From Hirschia sp964342355 (GTDB taxonomy: Bacteria > Pseudomonadota > Alphaproteobacteria > Caulobacterales > Hyphomonadaceae), in contig CAYFFG010000009.1 of assembly GCA_964342355.1 (NCBI GenBank), positions 1 to 64,000 of the forward strand: a stretch of DNA of 64,000 bases, read 5' to 3'. The position numbers and the translations under genes were made by a program. The notes under the pieces were generated by a model, which saw nothing but the letters and a program-made list of their open reading frames with translations, was not told the origin of the DNA and did no database searches. Positions 26,805-36,287 of the stretch are shown piece by piece (the stretch's first letter is position 1; every line of letters begins with the position of its first letter).

Positions 26805-27820
26805 TCTTGCGGCCCGTTTACGCCAGCGCTCTCAAAACTTGCCATATCGCTGAGCATGTTTGCTGCTGCCTGTGCCAATGGCCATGCGAGAAGAGCGCCA
26901 GTGCCTTCTCCCAACCGCATTTCAAGGTCCAGAAGTGGCTTAACTTGAAGATGATTTGTCAACGCCAAATGGCCTGCCTCAGCAGACTTATGCGCGAACG
27001 CCATTGCATTCTTAATTTGAGGTTCCAGCGAGATAGCTGCGAGTGCAGCCGCAGTGGCAATAAAACCATCAACAATAACCAGGCGTCGTGTCGTTGCTGC
27101 GCCAATCATTGCGCCAGCCATCATCACAACTTCAAACCCGCCATATTCTATCAACGCCTCTTGGGGAGATAAAATATCTGATGTCCGCTTGCTCGCTTGC
27201 TCAAGGATACGCTGTTTCTCTTTTAAGGCTTGGTCATCAAGTCCCGTCCCTCGACCGGTCATTAGGTCTAAGGGCAAACCTGCTATCTTATGTCCGAGCA
27301 TCGTCGCCGCTGATGTGTTGCCAATACCCATTTCCCCAAAACAGACAGCGTCCCAGCCATCTTCTGCGCCAATGACAAAACCAGCATCAAAGGCTTTTTG
27401 ATATTCGGCATCTGTCATCGCCGGTTCACGTAGAAAGTTTCGAGTGCCTGGCGCCACATTGCGATTGATCAAACCTTCCAGGCGCATTGGCTCACCCGCA
27501 ATACCTGAATCCACAACCTGAACAGATGCGCCAACCGTATTGGCAAATACATTTGCAGCCGCTCCGCCTGCCACGAAGTTCGCCGCCATCTGTCGTGTCA
27601 CTTCCTGTGGGAAAGCCGAGACGCCTTCTTTCGCAATTCCGTGATCAGCGGCAAAAATCGTCAGCCGGCATGTCTTCATTTCTGGCGTGAGTGTCTCTTT
27701 CAGTCCAGCGATCTGTGATGCTAGCGCCTCAATCCGCCCCAGAGAGCCAAGCGGTTTGGTTTTGTTGTCGATTGCCGATTGAATTTGCGCTTTGAACGTA
27801 TCAGACACCCGCAGATCCAT
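26801..27820 (-). CDS. cobT: Nicotinate-nucleotide-dimethylbenzimidazole phosphoribosyltransferase CobT
   Basis: This 339-residue enzyme makes alpha-ribazole phosphate from nicotinate mononucleotide and 5,6-dimethylbenzimidazole. Motifs are KPLGSLGRIE near the N-terminus, FAADHGIAKEGVSAFPQEVT, and GEMGIGNTSAA; the C-terminal region holds the LRLGEGTGA-type stretch with the catalytic glutamate. The ATG at 27820 is favoured because AGGGGA precedes it; an in-frame start at 27883 lacks such a site. It begins 96 bases after the E2 gene of the BCKDH operon on the same strand, with no clear terminator between. Confidence 0.94.
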   Translation of the reverse strand: MDLRVSDTFKAQIQSAIDNKTKPLGSLGRIEALASQIAGLKETLTPEMKTCRLTIFAADHGIAKEGVSAFPQEVTRQMAANFVAGGAAANVFANTVGASVQVVDSGIAGEPMRLEGLINRNVAPGTRNFLREPAMTDAEYQKAFDAGFVIGAEDGWDAVCFGEMGIGNTSAATMLGHKIAGLPLDLMTGRGTGLDDQALKEKQRILEQASKRTSDILSPQEALIEYGGFEVVMMAGAMIGAATTRRLVIVDGFIATAAALAAISLEPQIKNAMAFAHKSAEAGHLALTNHLQVKPLLDLEMRLGEGTGALLAWPLAQAAANMLSDMASFESAGVNGPQE

Positions 27821-27916
27821 GTTATTTAGTCCCCTGTAACCAGCCGACACGACGTCAGCATGGTCACCCTCTAGGACGAACATGATCCCAAAAGCAAATA
27901 GATGATCGCTTTTAAC

Positions 27917-29122
27917 TTATGCAAATAACAAGGCTGGCGTTTCCAGAAGTCGTTTAATCCGCTGGATGAAGGAAGCCGCATCATGGCCATCGACAATGCG
28001 ATGATCAAATGAAGATGAGATGTTCATCATCTTACGAACCACAATCTGCCCATTCATAACAACTGGCCGCTCCACGATACGGTTTGGACCGACGATCGCA
28101 ACCTCTGGCGTATTGATAATCGGCGTTGCGGACACGCCTCCCAGAGCCCCCAAACTGGTCAATGTAATGGTCGATCCAGACAGCATTTGAGGCGTGAGTG
28201 ATCCTTTTCGAGCAGCTTCTGCCACACGATTTACTTCTGAAGCGCAAGACCAGATATCGAGCGTTTCGACATGGCGCACAACAGGCGCCAACAGGCCGTT
28301 CTTTGTTTGTGCTGCGATACCGACATGCAGAGCGTCAAATTCATGCAACTCCCCGGATTCATCATCAAACCGCGCATTGATCTGCGGAAACTCTGTTCGT
28401 AATCGCGTCAACGCCAACATGAAAAACGGCAGAATTGTCAGCTTGGGCTGATCCGATCGACGCTCCTTATTCATCTCAACGCGCAACTGCTCCAACTCCG
28501 TCATGTCGCATTCTTCCACATAGGTAAAATGCGGAATATTTCGCGCGGAAAGCTCCATCTTTTCAGCAATTTTTCGACGAAGACCGATAATCTTGCGGAT
28601 GTGAACGCCCTCTTGCGGTGCAGATTTCGCTGGCGCCGTTGGTCTTTCTGCTTTCGATGTTGCCGCTTGAACGAAAGTTTCCAAATCCTCAGGCGTTACC
28701 CGTCCATCCGGCCCTGTTCCCGGCACGATTTGAAGCGAAACCCCTAATTCTTTTGCTTTTTTTCGTGTTGCTGGGGCAGCAAGCACAATGTCAGTTTCTG
28801 GCTTGGATGATTTGACAATCTGCGGCTCAGGCGTCGTGACTTCAACAACGCTAGCGTCTGGCAAATCATCGTCGAACCCTCCAATTGTTTCGATTTCCAC
28901 CAGAACCGCACCAACCGGCATCCTATCGCCAACATCACCATGAATGGCTTTTACAACGCCATCGACCGGCGAAGACATGTCCACTGTCGCCTTGTCCGTC
29001 ATGATGTCGACAAGGGAATCATCTTCTGAAATCTTGTCACCGGGTTTGACATGCCAGACGACGATTTCAGCCTCAGCAACACCCTCACCCACATCTGGCA
29101 AACGGAAATTGTAAAACCCCAT
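27917..29122 (-). CDS. bkdB: Branched-chain 2-oxoacid dehydrogenase E2 component
   Basis: This 401-residue acyltransferase core moves the branched acyl group from lipoyl arm to CoA. An N-terminal lipoyl domain has its lysine in IMTDKATVDMSS. A short peripheral subunit-binding domain follows (ATRKKAKELGV to RVTPEDLE), and the catalytic domain ends with SFDHRIVDGHDAA. The start at 29122 follows the E1beta stop by five bases; an in-frame start at 29191 lies inside E1beta. Only one lipoyl domain is present. No E3 gene is in the window, so it probably shares the cell's general lipoamide dehydrogenase. Confidence 0.93.
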   Translation of the reverse strand: MGFYNFRLPDVGEGVAEAEIVVWHVKPGDKISEDDSLVDIMTDKATVDMSSPVDGVVKAIHGDVGDRMPVGAVLVEIETIGGFDDDLPDASVVEVTTPEPQIVKSSKPETDIVLAAPATRKKAKELGVSLQIVPGTGPDGRVTPEDLETFVQAATSKAERPTAPAKSAPQEGVHIRKIIGLRRKIAEKMELSARNIPHFTYVEECDMTELEQLRVEMNKERRSDQPKLTILPFFMLALTRLRTEFPQINARFDDESGELHEFDALHVGIAAQTKNGLLAPVVRHVETLDIWSCASEVNRVAEAARKGSLTPQMLSGSTITLTSLGALGGVSATPIINTPEVAIVGPNRIVERPVVMNGQIVVRKMMNISSSFDHRIVDGHDAASFIQRIKRLLETPALLFA

Positions 29123-29127
29123 GGCGG

Positions 29128-30141
29128 CTAGTCCTCCATCACTTTTTGAAGCGCTTTTCCAAGTCGCACAGGTCCTGGGAAATAGTCCCATTCAAAGGCA
29201 TGCGGGTAAGGCGTATCCCATCCAGCCACGCGCTCAACTGGCGCTTTTAAATGGTAAAAGCAGCGCTCCTGAATGAGGGAGGAAAGCTCGCCCCCAAATC
29301 CGCCGAACTTGGACGCCTCATGCAGAATGACACAACGGCCGGTCTTCCTCACGGACTCAACAATCGTATCGATGTCCAAAGGCACAATTGAACGCAGATC
29401 TATGACTTCGGCATCTACACCAACGTCTTCCACACCCTCTAGGGCGATGTGCACCATCGTGCCGTATGCAAGAACGGTGGCGTCTGAGCCTTGTCGCACT
29501 ATCGCTGCTTTGCCTAAAGGCACATTATAGCGTTCTTCAGGAACATCTGCTTTGGGATGGTTTGCCCAGGTCGACAAAGTCTGATCATGCCGACCGTTAA
29601 AAGGTCCGTTATAAATACGCTTTGGCTCCATAAATATCACAGGGTCATTGCATTCAATGGCCGAAATCAACAGGCCTTTCGCATCATATGGATTGGACGG
29701 AATAACGGTCTTAAGTCCGGTGATGTGCGCAAAAATAGCTTCAGGACTTTGACTGTGTGTCTGGCCGCCAAAAATCCCGCCGCCATAAGGTGATCGCACC
29801 GTAATCGGTGCCGTAAACTCACCATTTGACCGGTATCTTAAACGCGCAGCCTCAGAGACCAGCTGGTCATAAGCCGGTAAAATATAGTCTACGAATTGTA
29901 TCTCTGGGACAGGTCTTAGCCCATATGCCCCCATGCCTATCGCACTAGCGATGATACCGCCTTCGGCGATGGGCGCATCAAAGCAGCGACGCTTGCCATG
30001 TTTTTCCTGGAGCTTGTCAGTGACACGAAACACACCGCCAAAATAACCGACATCTTCTCCAAACACGACAACATCGGGATCTTCCATCATCATCACATCA
30101 AGCGCGGAGTTGAGCGCCTGGATCATGTTCATTTGGACCAT
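29128..30141 (-). CDS. bkdA2: Branched-chain 2-oxoacid dehydrogenase E1 beta subunit
   Basis: This 337-residue transketolase-like beta chain of the thiamine-diphosphate decarboxylase forms an alpha2beta2 tetramer with the gene product upstream. Conserved features are MMEDPDVVVFGEDVGYFGGVFR near the start, with the glutamate that activates the cofactor, PYGGGIFGG, and HEASKFGGFGGEL. GGAG lies six bases before the ATG. It follows E1alpha with a single base between stop and start. Confidence 0.95.
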   Translation of the reverse strand: MVQMNMIQALNSALDVMMMEDPDVVVFGEDVGYFGGVFRVTDKLQEKHGKRRCFDAPIAEGGIIASAIGMGAYGLRPVPEIQFVDYILPAYDQLVSEAARLRYRSNGEFTAPITVRSPYGGGIFGGQTHSQSPEAIFAHITGLKTVIPSNPYDAKGLLISAIECNDPVIFMEPKRIYNGPFNGRHDQTLSTWANHPKADVPEERYNVPLGKAAIVRQGSDATVLAYGTMVHIALEGVEDVGVDAEVIDLRSIVPLDIDTIVESVRKTGRCVILHEASKFGGFGGELSSLIQERCFYHLKAPVERVAGWDTPYPHAFEWDYFPGPVRLGKALQKVMED

Positions 30142-30142
30142 G

Positions 30143-31372
30143 TCACACTCCTAACTCACGGCGTTGCTCCTGGACGCGCCAATCTGGTTCTTCAAAAACG
30201 CCTTCAAACATTTCGCCGACAGGCGGTTTTGATCGTCCGAGTGTCCCGATCTTTTCGCCTTTCCGAACAGCCGCTCTGATTTCCATCTGAATATCGTTTG
30301 CCAAAGCTTCATGCTGGCCATCATCCCATTCGCCTATCGTGATGAGATGCGCTTTTAGACGCTCAATCGGATCCCCCAGCGGCCAATGCTCCGCCTCATC
30401 TTCGCAGCGGTATTTCGTGGGGTCATCCGATGTGGAATGTCCCGCCATGCGATAGGTGTAGTATTCAATCAACGTCGCGCCATAACCAGCCAACGCCCGC
30501 TCTCGCGCCCATTGTGTGGCCGCCCACACAGCCAGAAAATCATTGCCGTCGACGCGCAACCCCGGAAGCCCGTAAGCCAGCGCTTTGGCAGCAAATGTCG
30601 TCGCATCACCTCCTGCAAACCCTGAATAGCTGGATATGGCCCACTGATTGTTGGTCACGGTTAGAATGACCGGCGCTTTGTAGACGGACGCAAATGTCAG
30701 CGACTCGTGGAAATTGCCTTCAGCTGTCGTTCCTTCGCCCACACACCCCAACGCGATACGGTCATCGCCGCGATAGGCCGCAGCCATCGCCCAGCCGACA
30801 GCGTGACCAAAGCGGCTACCTAAATTGCCGGACACAGAGTAAAAACCATAATCCCGCGCTGAATAGAGAATGGGTAATTGTCGCCCTTTAAGCGGGTCTT
30901 TTTCATTTGAGAATATCTGATTGACGAGATCATCAAGCGGATAATCTCGCGCCATCAACCATGTCAGCATGCGGTATGTCGGGAAGCACATATCGTCTTT
31001 CGACAACACCAATGACTGCGCTGTGCCGATTGCTTCTTCGCCAAGACATTTCATGTAGAAACTGGTCTTGCCCTGACGCTGCAATCGAAACATTCGATCA
31101 TCGAAAATACGCGTCTTCAACATGGCGTGAAGACCTTTGCGCAACTGATCCGCCGTAAGTCCCGGATCCCATTCCCCCTTTGCCGCACCTTCACGATCAA
31201 GAACGCGTACCATCCCATACGGATAGTCGCGCAATTCAATTTCTGGCGCATGGGGCGAAGGCCTAGCGAGCGTTCCCGCTTTAGGAATGTCTAGTTTGGA
31301 AAAATTCGCCTTTTCGCCAGGACGCGCTGGCGGTTCAGGCACATGTAATTGAGGCGCATTGGGGATAGACAT
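30143..31372 (-). CDS. bkdA1: Branched-chain 2-oxoacid dehydrogenase E1 alpha subunit
   Basis: This 409-residue thiamine-diphosphate-binding alpha chain carries the cofactor motif from LGCVGEGTTAEGNFH to TNNQWAIS, with GEG where many enzymes have GDG. The phosphorylation-loop type segment YRMAGHSTSDDPTKYR is typical of the branched-chain and not the pyruvate enzyme. The extended N-terminus (about 60 residues, proline-rich) is common in bacterial BkdA1. GGAGGA lies seven bases before the ATG. It is the first gene of the minus-strand operon and divergent from the isovaleryl-CoA dehydrogenase gene. Confidence 0.95.
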   Translation of the reverse strand: MSIPNAPQLHVPEPPARPGEKANFSKLDIPKAGTLARPSPHAPEIELRDYPYGMVRVLDREGAAKGEWDPGLTADQLRKGLHAMLKTRIFDDRMFRLQRQGKTSFYMKCLGEEAIGTAQSLVLSKDDMCFPTYRMLTWLMARDYPLDDLVNQIFSNEKDPLKGRQLPILYSARDYGFYSVSGNLGSRFGHAVGWAMAAAYRGDDRIALGCVGEGTTAEGNFHESLTFASVYKAPVILTVTNNQWAISSYSGFAGGDATTFAAKALAYGLPGLRVDGNDFLAVWAATQWARERALAGYGATLIEYYTYRMAGHSTSDDPTKYRCEDEAEHWPLGDPIERLKAHLITIGEWDDGQHEALANDIQMEIRAAVRKGEKIGTLGRSKPPVGEMFEGVFEEPDWRVQEQRRELGV

Positions 31373-31652
31373 GCTTCATTCCTCCATTTTGAGGCATATC
31401 TTACCACGTATTTTGGCATAATTCGAGTATTATTCTTTGTTTTTGCATATTATTGGTTCTATTATTTATTTTAACACATATTTATAGTATGTTTTGCCTC
31501 ACAACACCGCCAAGAGGAGTCATTTTTACCCGTTCCAAATCATGCCCGACGCAAAATCCGAATTTTCTTGTTCTGAACGTAACGTCACCGGCATTTTTCA
31601 ATCATCAGGTTAGTGCTACGTTTCAGAACAAATCATCAGGGAGCAGCACGTC
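31373..31652. promoter_or_regulatory. AT-rich divergent promoter region of the leucine/BCKDH genes
   Basis: No gene is seen. The segment 31411-31500 holds only 21 G or C in 90 bases, far below the flanking genes. A 7-base inverted pair, TGAGGCA at 31390-31396 and TGCCTCA at 31495-31501, brackets it. Lrp-type or BkdR-type regulators bind such AT-rich divergent regions in other bacteria, but no regulator gene is adjacent. Confidence 0.45.
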
Positions 31653-32807
31653 TTGTCGCCACAATTAGATTTCGCACTTGGTGAAACCACGGACATGATC
31701 CGCGAAACCTGTCGTCGATTTGCGGATGACAAAATCGCCCCCATCGCATCCGACATAGACACTTCGAACGCATTTCCACGCCATCTCTGGCCGCAAATGG
31801 GAGAATTGGGCCTTCACGGCATAACTGTTGAAGAAGACTATGGCGGTCTTGGCTTGGGCTACCTTCAACACGTTGTGGCAATGGAGGAAATCTCTCGCGC
31901 TTCCGCCTCTATCGGACTTTCTTACGGCGCTCACTCAAATCTCTGTGTCAATCAGATCCGCCGATGGGGAAATGAAGCGCAAAAACAAAAATACCTACCC
32001 AAATTGATTTCCGGGGAACATGTCGGCGCCCTGGCGATGTCAGAATCAGGCTCTGGCTCAGACGTGATGAGCATGTCGCTAAAAGCGTCAAAAGTGACCG
32101 GCGGCTGGCGGTTGAACGGCACAAAGTTCTGGATCACAAACGCCCCTCATGCAGATACTTTGGTTATTTATGCCAAAACCAATCCTGACGCTGGATCTGC
32201 AAGTGTGTCCGCTTTCATCGTTGAAAACACTTTCGACGGCTTTTCCTGCTCCAAGAAACTCGACAAAATGGGTATGCGCGGCTCCGACACTGGCGAATTG
32301 GTGTTTGAAGACTGCTTTGTTCCAGATGAAAACATGATGGGCGCAGTGGGTCAGGGCGCTCAGATTCTCATGAGCGGACTGGATTACGAGCGCGCCGTTC
32401 TTGCAGGTGGTCCCTTAGGGATTATGCAGGCATGTCTTGATGTGGTTCTTCCCTATGTTCATGAACGCAAACAGTTTGGAAAACCCATTGGCGATTTCCA
32501 GCTAATGCAGGCCAAACTCGCTGACATGTATGTCGCGCTCAACTCGGCGCGCGCGTATGTGTACTCTGTCGCTCGGGCATGTGACGCAGGTCACACCACC
32601 CGCTTTGACGCTGCAGGCGCCATTCTGCTGGCGTCTGAAAACGCGGTTAAAGTGTCTTTAGAAGCCATTCAGGCATTGGGTGGCTCAGGCTACACCAAAG
32701 AATGGCCCGTCGAACGCTTTCTGCGTGACGCAAAACTCTATGACATCGGCGCCGGCACGAATGAGATACGTCGCTTCCTCATCGGCAGGGAGTTGATGAA
32801 AGGATGA
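31653..32807 (+). CDS. ivd: Isovaleryl-CoA dehydrogenase
   Basis: This 384-residue FAD-dependent acyl-CoA dehydrogenase oxidizes isovaleryl-CoA to 3-methylcrotonyl-CoA, the third step of leucine breakdown. The N-terminus LDFALGETTDMIRETCRRFADDKIAP is typical (shown in part; start TTG at 31653 with GGAG about ten bases upstream). Family segments are MSESGSGSDV, DKMGMRGSDTGEL and the C-terminal YDIGAGTNEIRRFLIGRE. The catalytic glutamate is expected in the GLDYERAVLAGG stretch, which is present. It overlaps the next gene by ATGA. Confidence 0.94.
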   Translation: MSPQLDFALGETTDMIRETCRRFADDKIAPIASDIDTSNAFPRHLWPQMGELGLHGITVEEDYGGLGLGYLQHVVAMEEISRASASIGLSYGAHSNLCVNQIRRWGNEAQKQKYLPKLISGEHVGALAMSESGSGSDVMSMSLKASKVTGGWRLNGTKFWITNAPHADTLVIYAKTNPDAGSASVSAFIVENTFDGFSCSKKLDKMGMRGSDTGELVFEDCFVPDENMMGAVGQGAQILMSGLDYERAVLAGGPLGIMQACLDVVLPYVHERKQFGKPIGDFQLMQAKLADMYVALNSARAYVYSVARACDAGHTTRFDAAGAILLASENAVKVSLEAIQALGGSGYTKEWPVERFLRDAKLYDIGAGTNEIRRFLIGRELMKG

Positions 32808-34405
32808 GCGCGCCCATCTTAAAGTCAAAGATCAACGCGAATGATCCTGCTTTCGCAAACAATTCAACCCATAATAAAGCTTTGGCCGAGAAGCTAACGG
32901 CAGACGTGACTAAGGCTGCTCTTGGTGGGTCAGCACACGCCCGAGACCGTCATGTATCACGCGGCAAGCTTTTACCGCGGGAGCGTGTCGCACACCTTCT
33001 TGATCCGGGCGCGCCTTTTCTTGAACTTTCGCAACTCGCCGCCAATGGCATGTATGGCGAAGACATACCCGGCGCAGGCATTATCACTGGTGTTGGACGC
33101 GTATCCGGTCGAGAAGTGATGATAGTCGCCAATGACGCGACAGTTAAAGGCGGCACCTATTATCCAATCACCGTAAAAAAGCATCTGCGCGCGCAGGAAA
33201 TTGCGCTCGAAAACAGACTACCCTGTATCTATCTCGTCGACTCTGGCGGGGCTAATCTGCCACATCAATCCGAAGTCTTTCCAGACCGCGATCACTTTGG
33301 GCGCATCTTCTACAATCAGGCCAATCTATCCGCACAAGGCATTGCGCAAATCGCTTGCGTCATGGGGTCCTGCACAGCAGGCGGCGCCTATGTGCCCGCT
33401 ATGTCGGATGAAACTGTCATCGTTAAAAATCAGGGCACGATCTTCCTAGCCGGCCCCCCTCTTGTAAAAGCGGCGACTGGCGAAGTCATATCGGCTGAGG
33501 ACCTCGGCGGCGGCGACACGCATACGCGTCTTTCAGGCGTTGCCGATCATCTGGCGGACAATGACGAACACGCCCTCACAATCGTACGGGATATTGTGTC
33601 AACGCTTCCCAGCTCAGAACGATCGATAACCGTCAAAGACACCCCCGAACTTCCCCTGTATGATTTACAGGAGCTGAATGGCGTTATCCCGCCGAGTTTG
33701 CGCACGCCTTTTGAGGTTCGCGAGATCATTGCGCGTCTGGTTGATGGCTCAAAATTCCACGAATTCAAACAACTTTACGGTCAAACGCTCGTTTGCGGGT
33801 TCGCCAATATTTGGGGCATGCCTGTCGCGATTCTCGCAAACAATGGCGTGCTGTATTCGGAAAGCGCTCAGAAGGGCGCGCATTTTATTGAACTTGCCTG
33901 CCAACGTCGTATTCCTTTGTTATTTCTACAGAATGTGTCCGGCTTTATGGTCGGCGGAAAGTATGAATCCGAAGGCATCGCCAAACATGGCGCAAAACTC
34001 GTTACCGCGGTCGCCACTGCTCAAGTGCCTAAAATTACAGTCCTGATTGGCGGCTCGTTCGGCGCTGGAAATTATGGCATGTGCGGGCGCGCCTATCAGC
34101 CGCGATTTCTTTTTACCTGGCCGAACAGCCGTATCTCGGTCATGGGCGGCGAGCAAGCTGCTAGCGTGCTTTCTACCGTGCATCGCGATGCTGACAAATG
34201 GACTGACGAAGAAGCAGAAGCCTTTAAACAACCCATTCGCGACAAGTATGAAGAAGAAGGCAATCCCTGGTATGCGACGGCACGCCTGTGGGATGATGGG
34301 ATCATCTTACCCTCCCAGACCCGTGATGTTCTGGGCTTAGCCTTCTCCGCCACTTTGAATGCGCCCATTCCAGAGCGCGCTTCCTTTGGCGTCTTCAGGA
34401 TGTAA
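32804..34405 (+). CDS. mccB: Methylcrotonoyl-CoA carboxylase carboxyltransferase (beta) subunit
   Basis: This 533-residue carboxyltransferase of the biotin-dependent complex makes 3-methylglutaconyl-CoA. The acyl-CoA site shows GSCTAGGAYVPAMSDE and IFLAGPPLVKAATGE in the N-half, and NVSGFMVGGKYESEGIAKHGAK in pieces of the C-half. Length and motifs match MccB rather than propionyl-CoA carboxylase. The start overlaps the ivd stop. Confidence 0.95.
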   Translation: MSAPILKSKINANDPAFANNSTHNKALAEKLTADVTKAALGGSAHARDRHVSRGKLLPRERVAHLLDPGAPFLELSQLAANGMYGEDIPGAGIITGVGRVSGREVMIVANDATVKGGTYYPITVKKHLRAQEIALENRLPCIYLVDSGGANLPHQSEVFPDRDHFGRIFYNQANLSAQGIAQIACVMGSCTAGGAYVPAMSDETVIVKNQGTIFLAGPPLVKAATGEVISAEDLGGGDTHTRLSGVADHLADNDEHALTIVRDIVSTLPSSERSITVKDTPELPLYDLQELNGVIPPSLRTPFEVREIIARLVDGSKFHEFKQLYGQTLVCGFANIWGMPVAILANNGVLYSESAQKGAHFIELACQRRIPLLFLQNVSGFMVGGKYESEGIAKHGAKLVTAVATAQVPKITVLIGGSFGAGNYGMCGRAYQPRFLFTWPNSRISVMGGEQAASVLSTVHRDADKWTDEEAEAFKQPIRDKYEEEGNPWYATARLWDDGIILPSQTRDVLGLAFSATLNAPIPERASFGVFRM

Positions 34406-34409
34406 TGCC

Positions 34410-36287
34410 ATGCTGAAATCGTTGCTGATCGCAAATCGAGGAGAAATAGCCTGTCGGATAATCCGCACAGCTCGCAAACTCGGAATTGAAACGATTGCTG
34501 TTTATTCACAAGCAGACTCATCAGCCCCACATGTCGAACTGGCAGATCATTCTGTTTTAATCGGCCCCGCGCCCGCCTCAGAAAGCTATCTAAATGGCGA
34601 TAAAATAATTGCTGCCGCCAAGGAAACAGGCGCAGAAGCCATCCACCCTGGCTATGGGTTTCTTTCCGAGAACGCCAGCTTTGCGCAAGCTGTTTTAGAT
34701 GCGCGCATCATATGGGTTGGACCACCGCCTGCGGCAATTACAGCAATGGGGTTAAAAGACGCCGCCAAGGCGCTAATGCATGACGCTGGCGTACCTGTCA
34801 CTCCTGGTTATTTTGGCAAAAGCCAGACCCTTGCGACACTGAGGAAGGAGGCCACCAACATCGGCTTTCCAGTGCTCATCAAAGCCGTTGCTGGCGGCGG
34901 CGGCAAAGGCATGCGCAAGGTTGAAAATGTCTCAGACTTTGAAGAAGCGCTAAAGTCCTGCCAACGCGAAGCCAGGTCTTCCTTTGGCGATGATCGGGTC
35001 CTTCTTGAGAAGTGGATCGAAAACCCAAGACATATCGAAGTGCAGATTTTCGGTGATACGTATGGAAACATGATCCACCTCTTTGAACGCGACTGCACAC
35101 TACAAAGACGCCATCAGAAGGTCATAGAAGAAGCGCCCGCGCCGGGAATGGATGCAACCACTAGACAGGTCATCTGTGCTGCAGCTGTGCGCGCAGCTGA
35201 AGCCGTAGATTACCAAGGCGCCGGCACGATCGAGTTCATTGCTGACGCATCCAATGGCTTATCCGCTGATAGAATCTGGTTCATGGAAATGAACACCCGA
35301 TTGCAGGTCGAACACCCAGTGACCGAAATGATCACTGGCGTTGACTTGGTAGAATGGCAACTTCGGATCGCCTCTGGCGAGGTCTTGCCCAAACGACAAG
35401 AGGAATTATCCATCAATGGATGGGCTATTGAAGCGCGTTTGTATGCGGAAAATCCGGCCACCGGCTTCTTACCCTCCACCGGACGCTTTGATTTACTTGA
35501 ATTTCGTGATGACTCTAGGGTTGATTCAGGCGTCAAACATCAAGGAGAAGTCTCCCCTTATTATGACCCGATGATCGCCAAGATCATCACCCATAACTCC
35601 AACCGGGACTCCGCGAGACTGTCATTGGCTGATGCCTGCGCTGACGTTGCAACATGGCCCGTTCACAACAATGCCGGCGTGCTCACAAAACTGCTTAAAA
35701 ATGACATGTTCGCCAAAGCTGAAGTAACCACTGGCTTCATCGACGCCAACATAGAAACGCTTTGCCAACCGAACACACTCACATCCGATGACCTAGCTGC
35801 TGCAACGCCCTACTTCGCTCAAAATGATCCAAATGACCCTTGGAGCGCCCTAATCGGCTTCCGATTAGCGCAGACGCCAGACAAAAGAATAAGGCTTCAA
35901 GTCGATGGGAATGTTCAAACTGTAAACTTATCCAACACCTCAAACACATCAGTTAAAGTTTATCCACTCAACGATAGCGTTGTCATTGTCAAAGATGGTT
36001 GGTCGCATCTGGTTCACTCCGCCCGCACGGATGCTACCGACTTAACTAGGAAGACAAAAGACAGCGCTATAATTGCCCCAATGCCCGGAGCCATTTTATC
36101 AATTGAAGCAAAGGAAGGACAATCTGTCGAAACAGGCCAGAAACTGGCGACACTTGAAGCCATGAAAATGGAGCATGCCCTTACAGCGCCTTTCACGGGA
36201 CAAGTGTCAAAGATTCATGTGTCAATTGGAGCGCAGGTCAGTGAAGGTGATCTGTTGATCGACATTGATCCGAAAGAAAAGCCATAA
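34410..36287 (+). CDS. mccA: Methylcrotonoyl-CoA carboxylase biotin-carrying (alpha) subunit
   Basis: This 625-residue protein has a biotin carboxylase at about residues 1-445 (LLIANRGEIACRI, ATP-grasp GGGGKGMRKV, and MNTRLQVEHPVTE). A linker domain and a biotinyl domain follow, with the biotinylated lysine in LEAMKMEH near the C-terminus. The ATG at 34410 lies four bases after the mccB stop; an in-frame ATG at 34359 would extend into mccB. With MccB it carboxylates methylcrotonyl-CoA. Its TAATG end is shared with the MaoC gene. Confidence 0.95.
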   Translation: MLKSLLIANRGEIACRIIRTARKLGIETIAVYSQADSSAPHVELADHSVLIGPAPASESYLNGDKIIAAAKETGAEAIHPGYGFLSENASFAQAVLDARIIWVGPPPAAITAMGLKDAAKALMHDAGVPVTPGYFGKSQTLATLRKEATNIGFPVLIKAVAGGGGKGMRKVENVSDFEEALKSCQREARSSFGDDRVLLEKWIENPRHIEVQIFGDTYGNMIHLFERDCTLQRRHQKVIEEAPAPGMDATTRQVICAAAVRAAEAVDYQGAGTIEFIADASNGLSADRIWFMEMNTRLQVEHPVTEMITGVDLVEWQLRIASGEVLPKRQEELSINGWAIEARLYAENPATGFLPSTGRFDLLEFRDDSRVDSGVKHQGEVSPYYDPMIAKIITHNSNRDSARLSLADACADVATWPVHNNAGVLTKLLKNDMFAKAEVTTGFIDANIETLCQPNTLTSDDLAAATPYFAQNDPNDPWSALIGFRLAQTPDKRIRLQVDGNVQTVNLSNTSNTSVKVYPLNDSVVIVKDGWSHLVHSARTDATDLTRKTKDSAIIAPMPGAILSIEAKEGQSVETGQKLATLEAMKMEHALTAPFTGQVSKIHVSIGAQVSEGDLLIDIDPKEKP

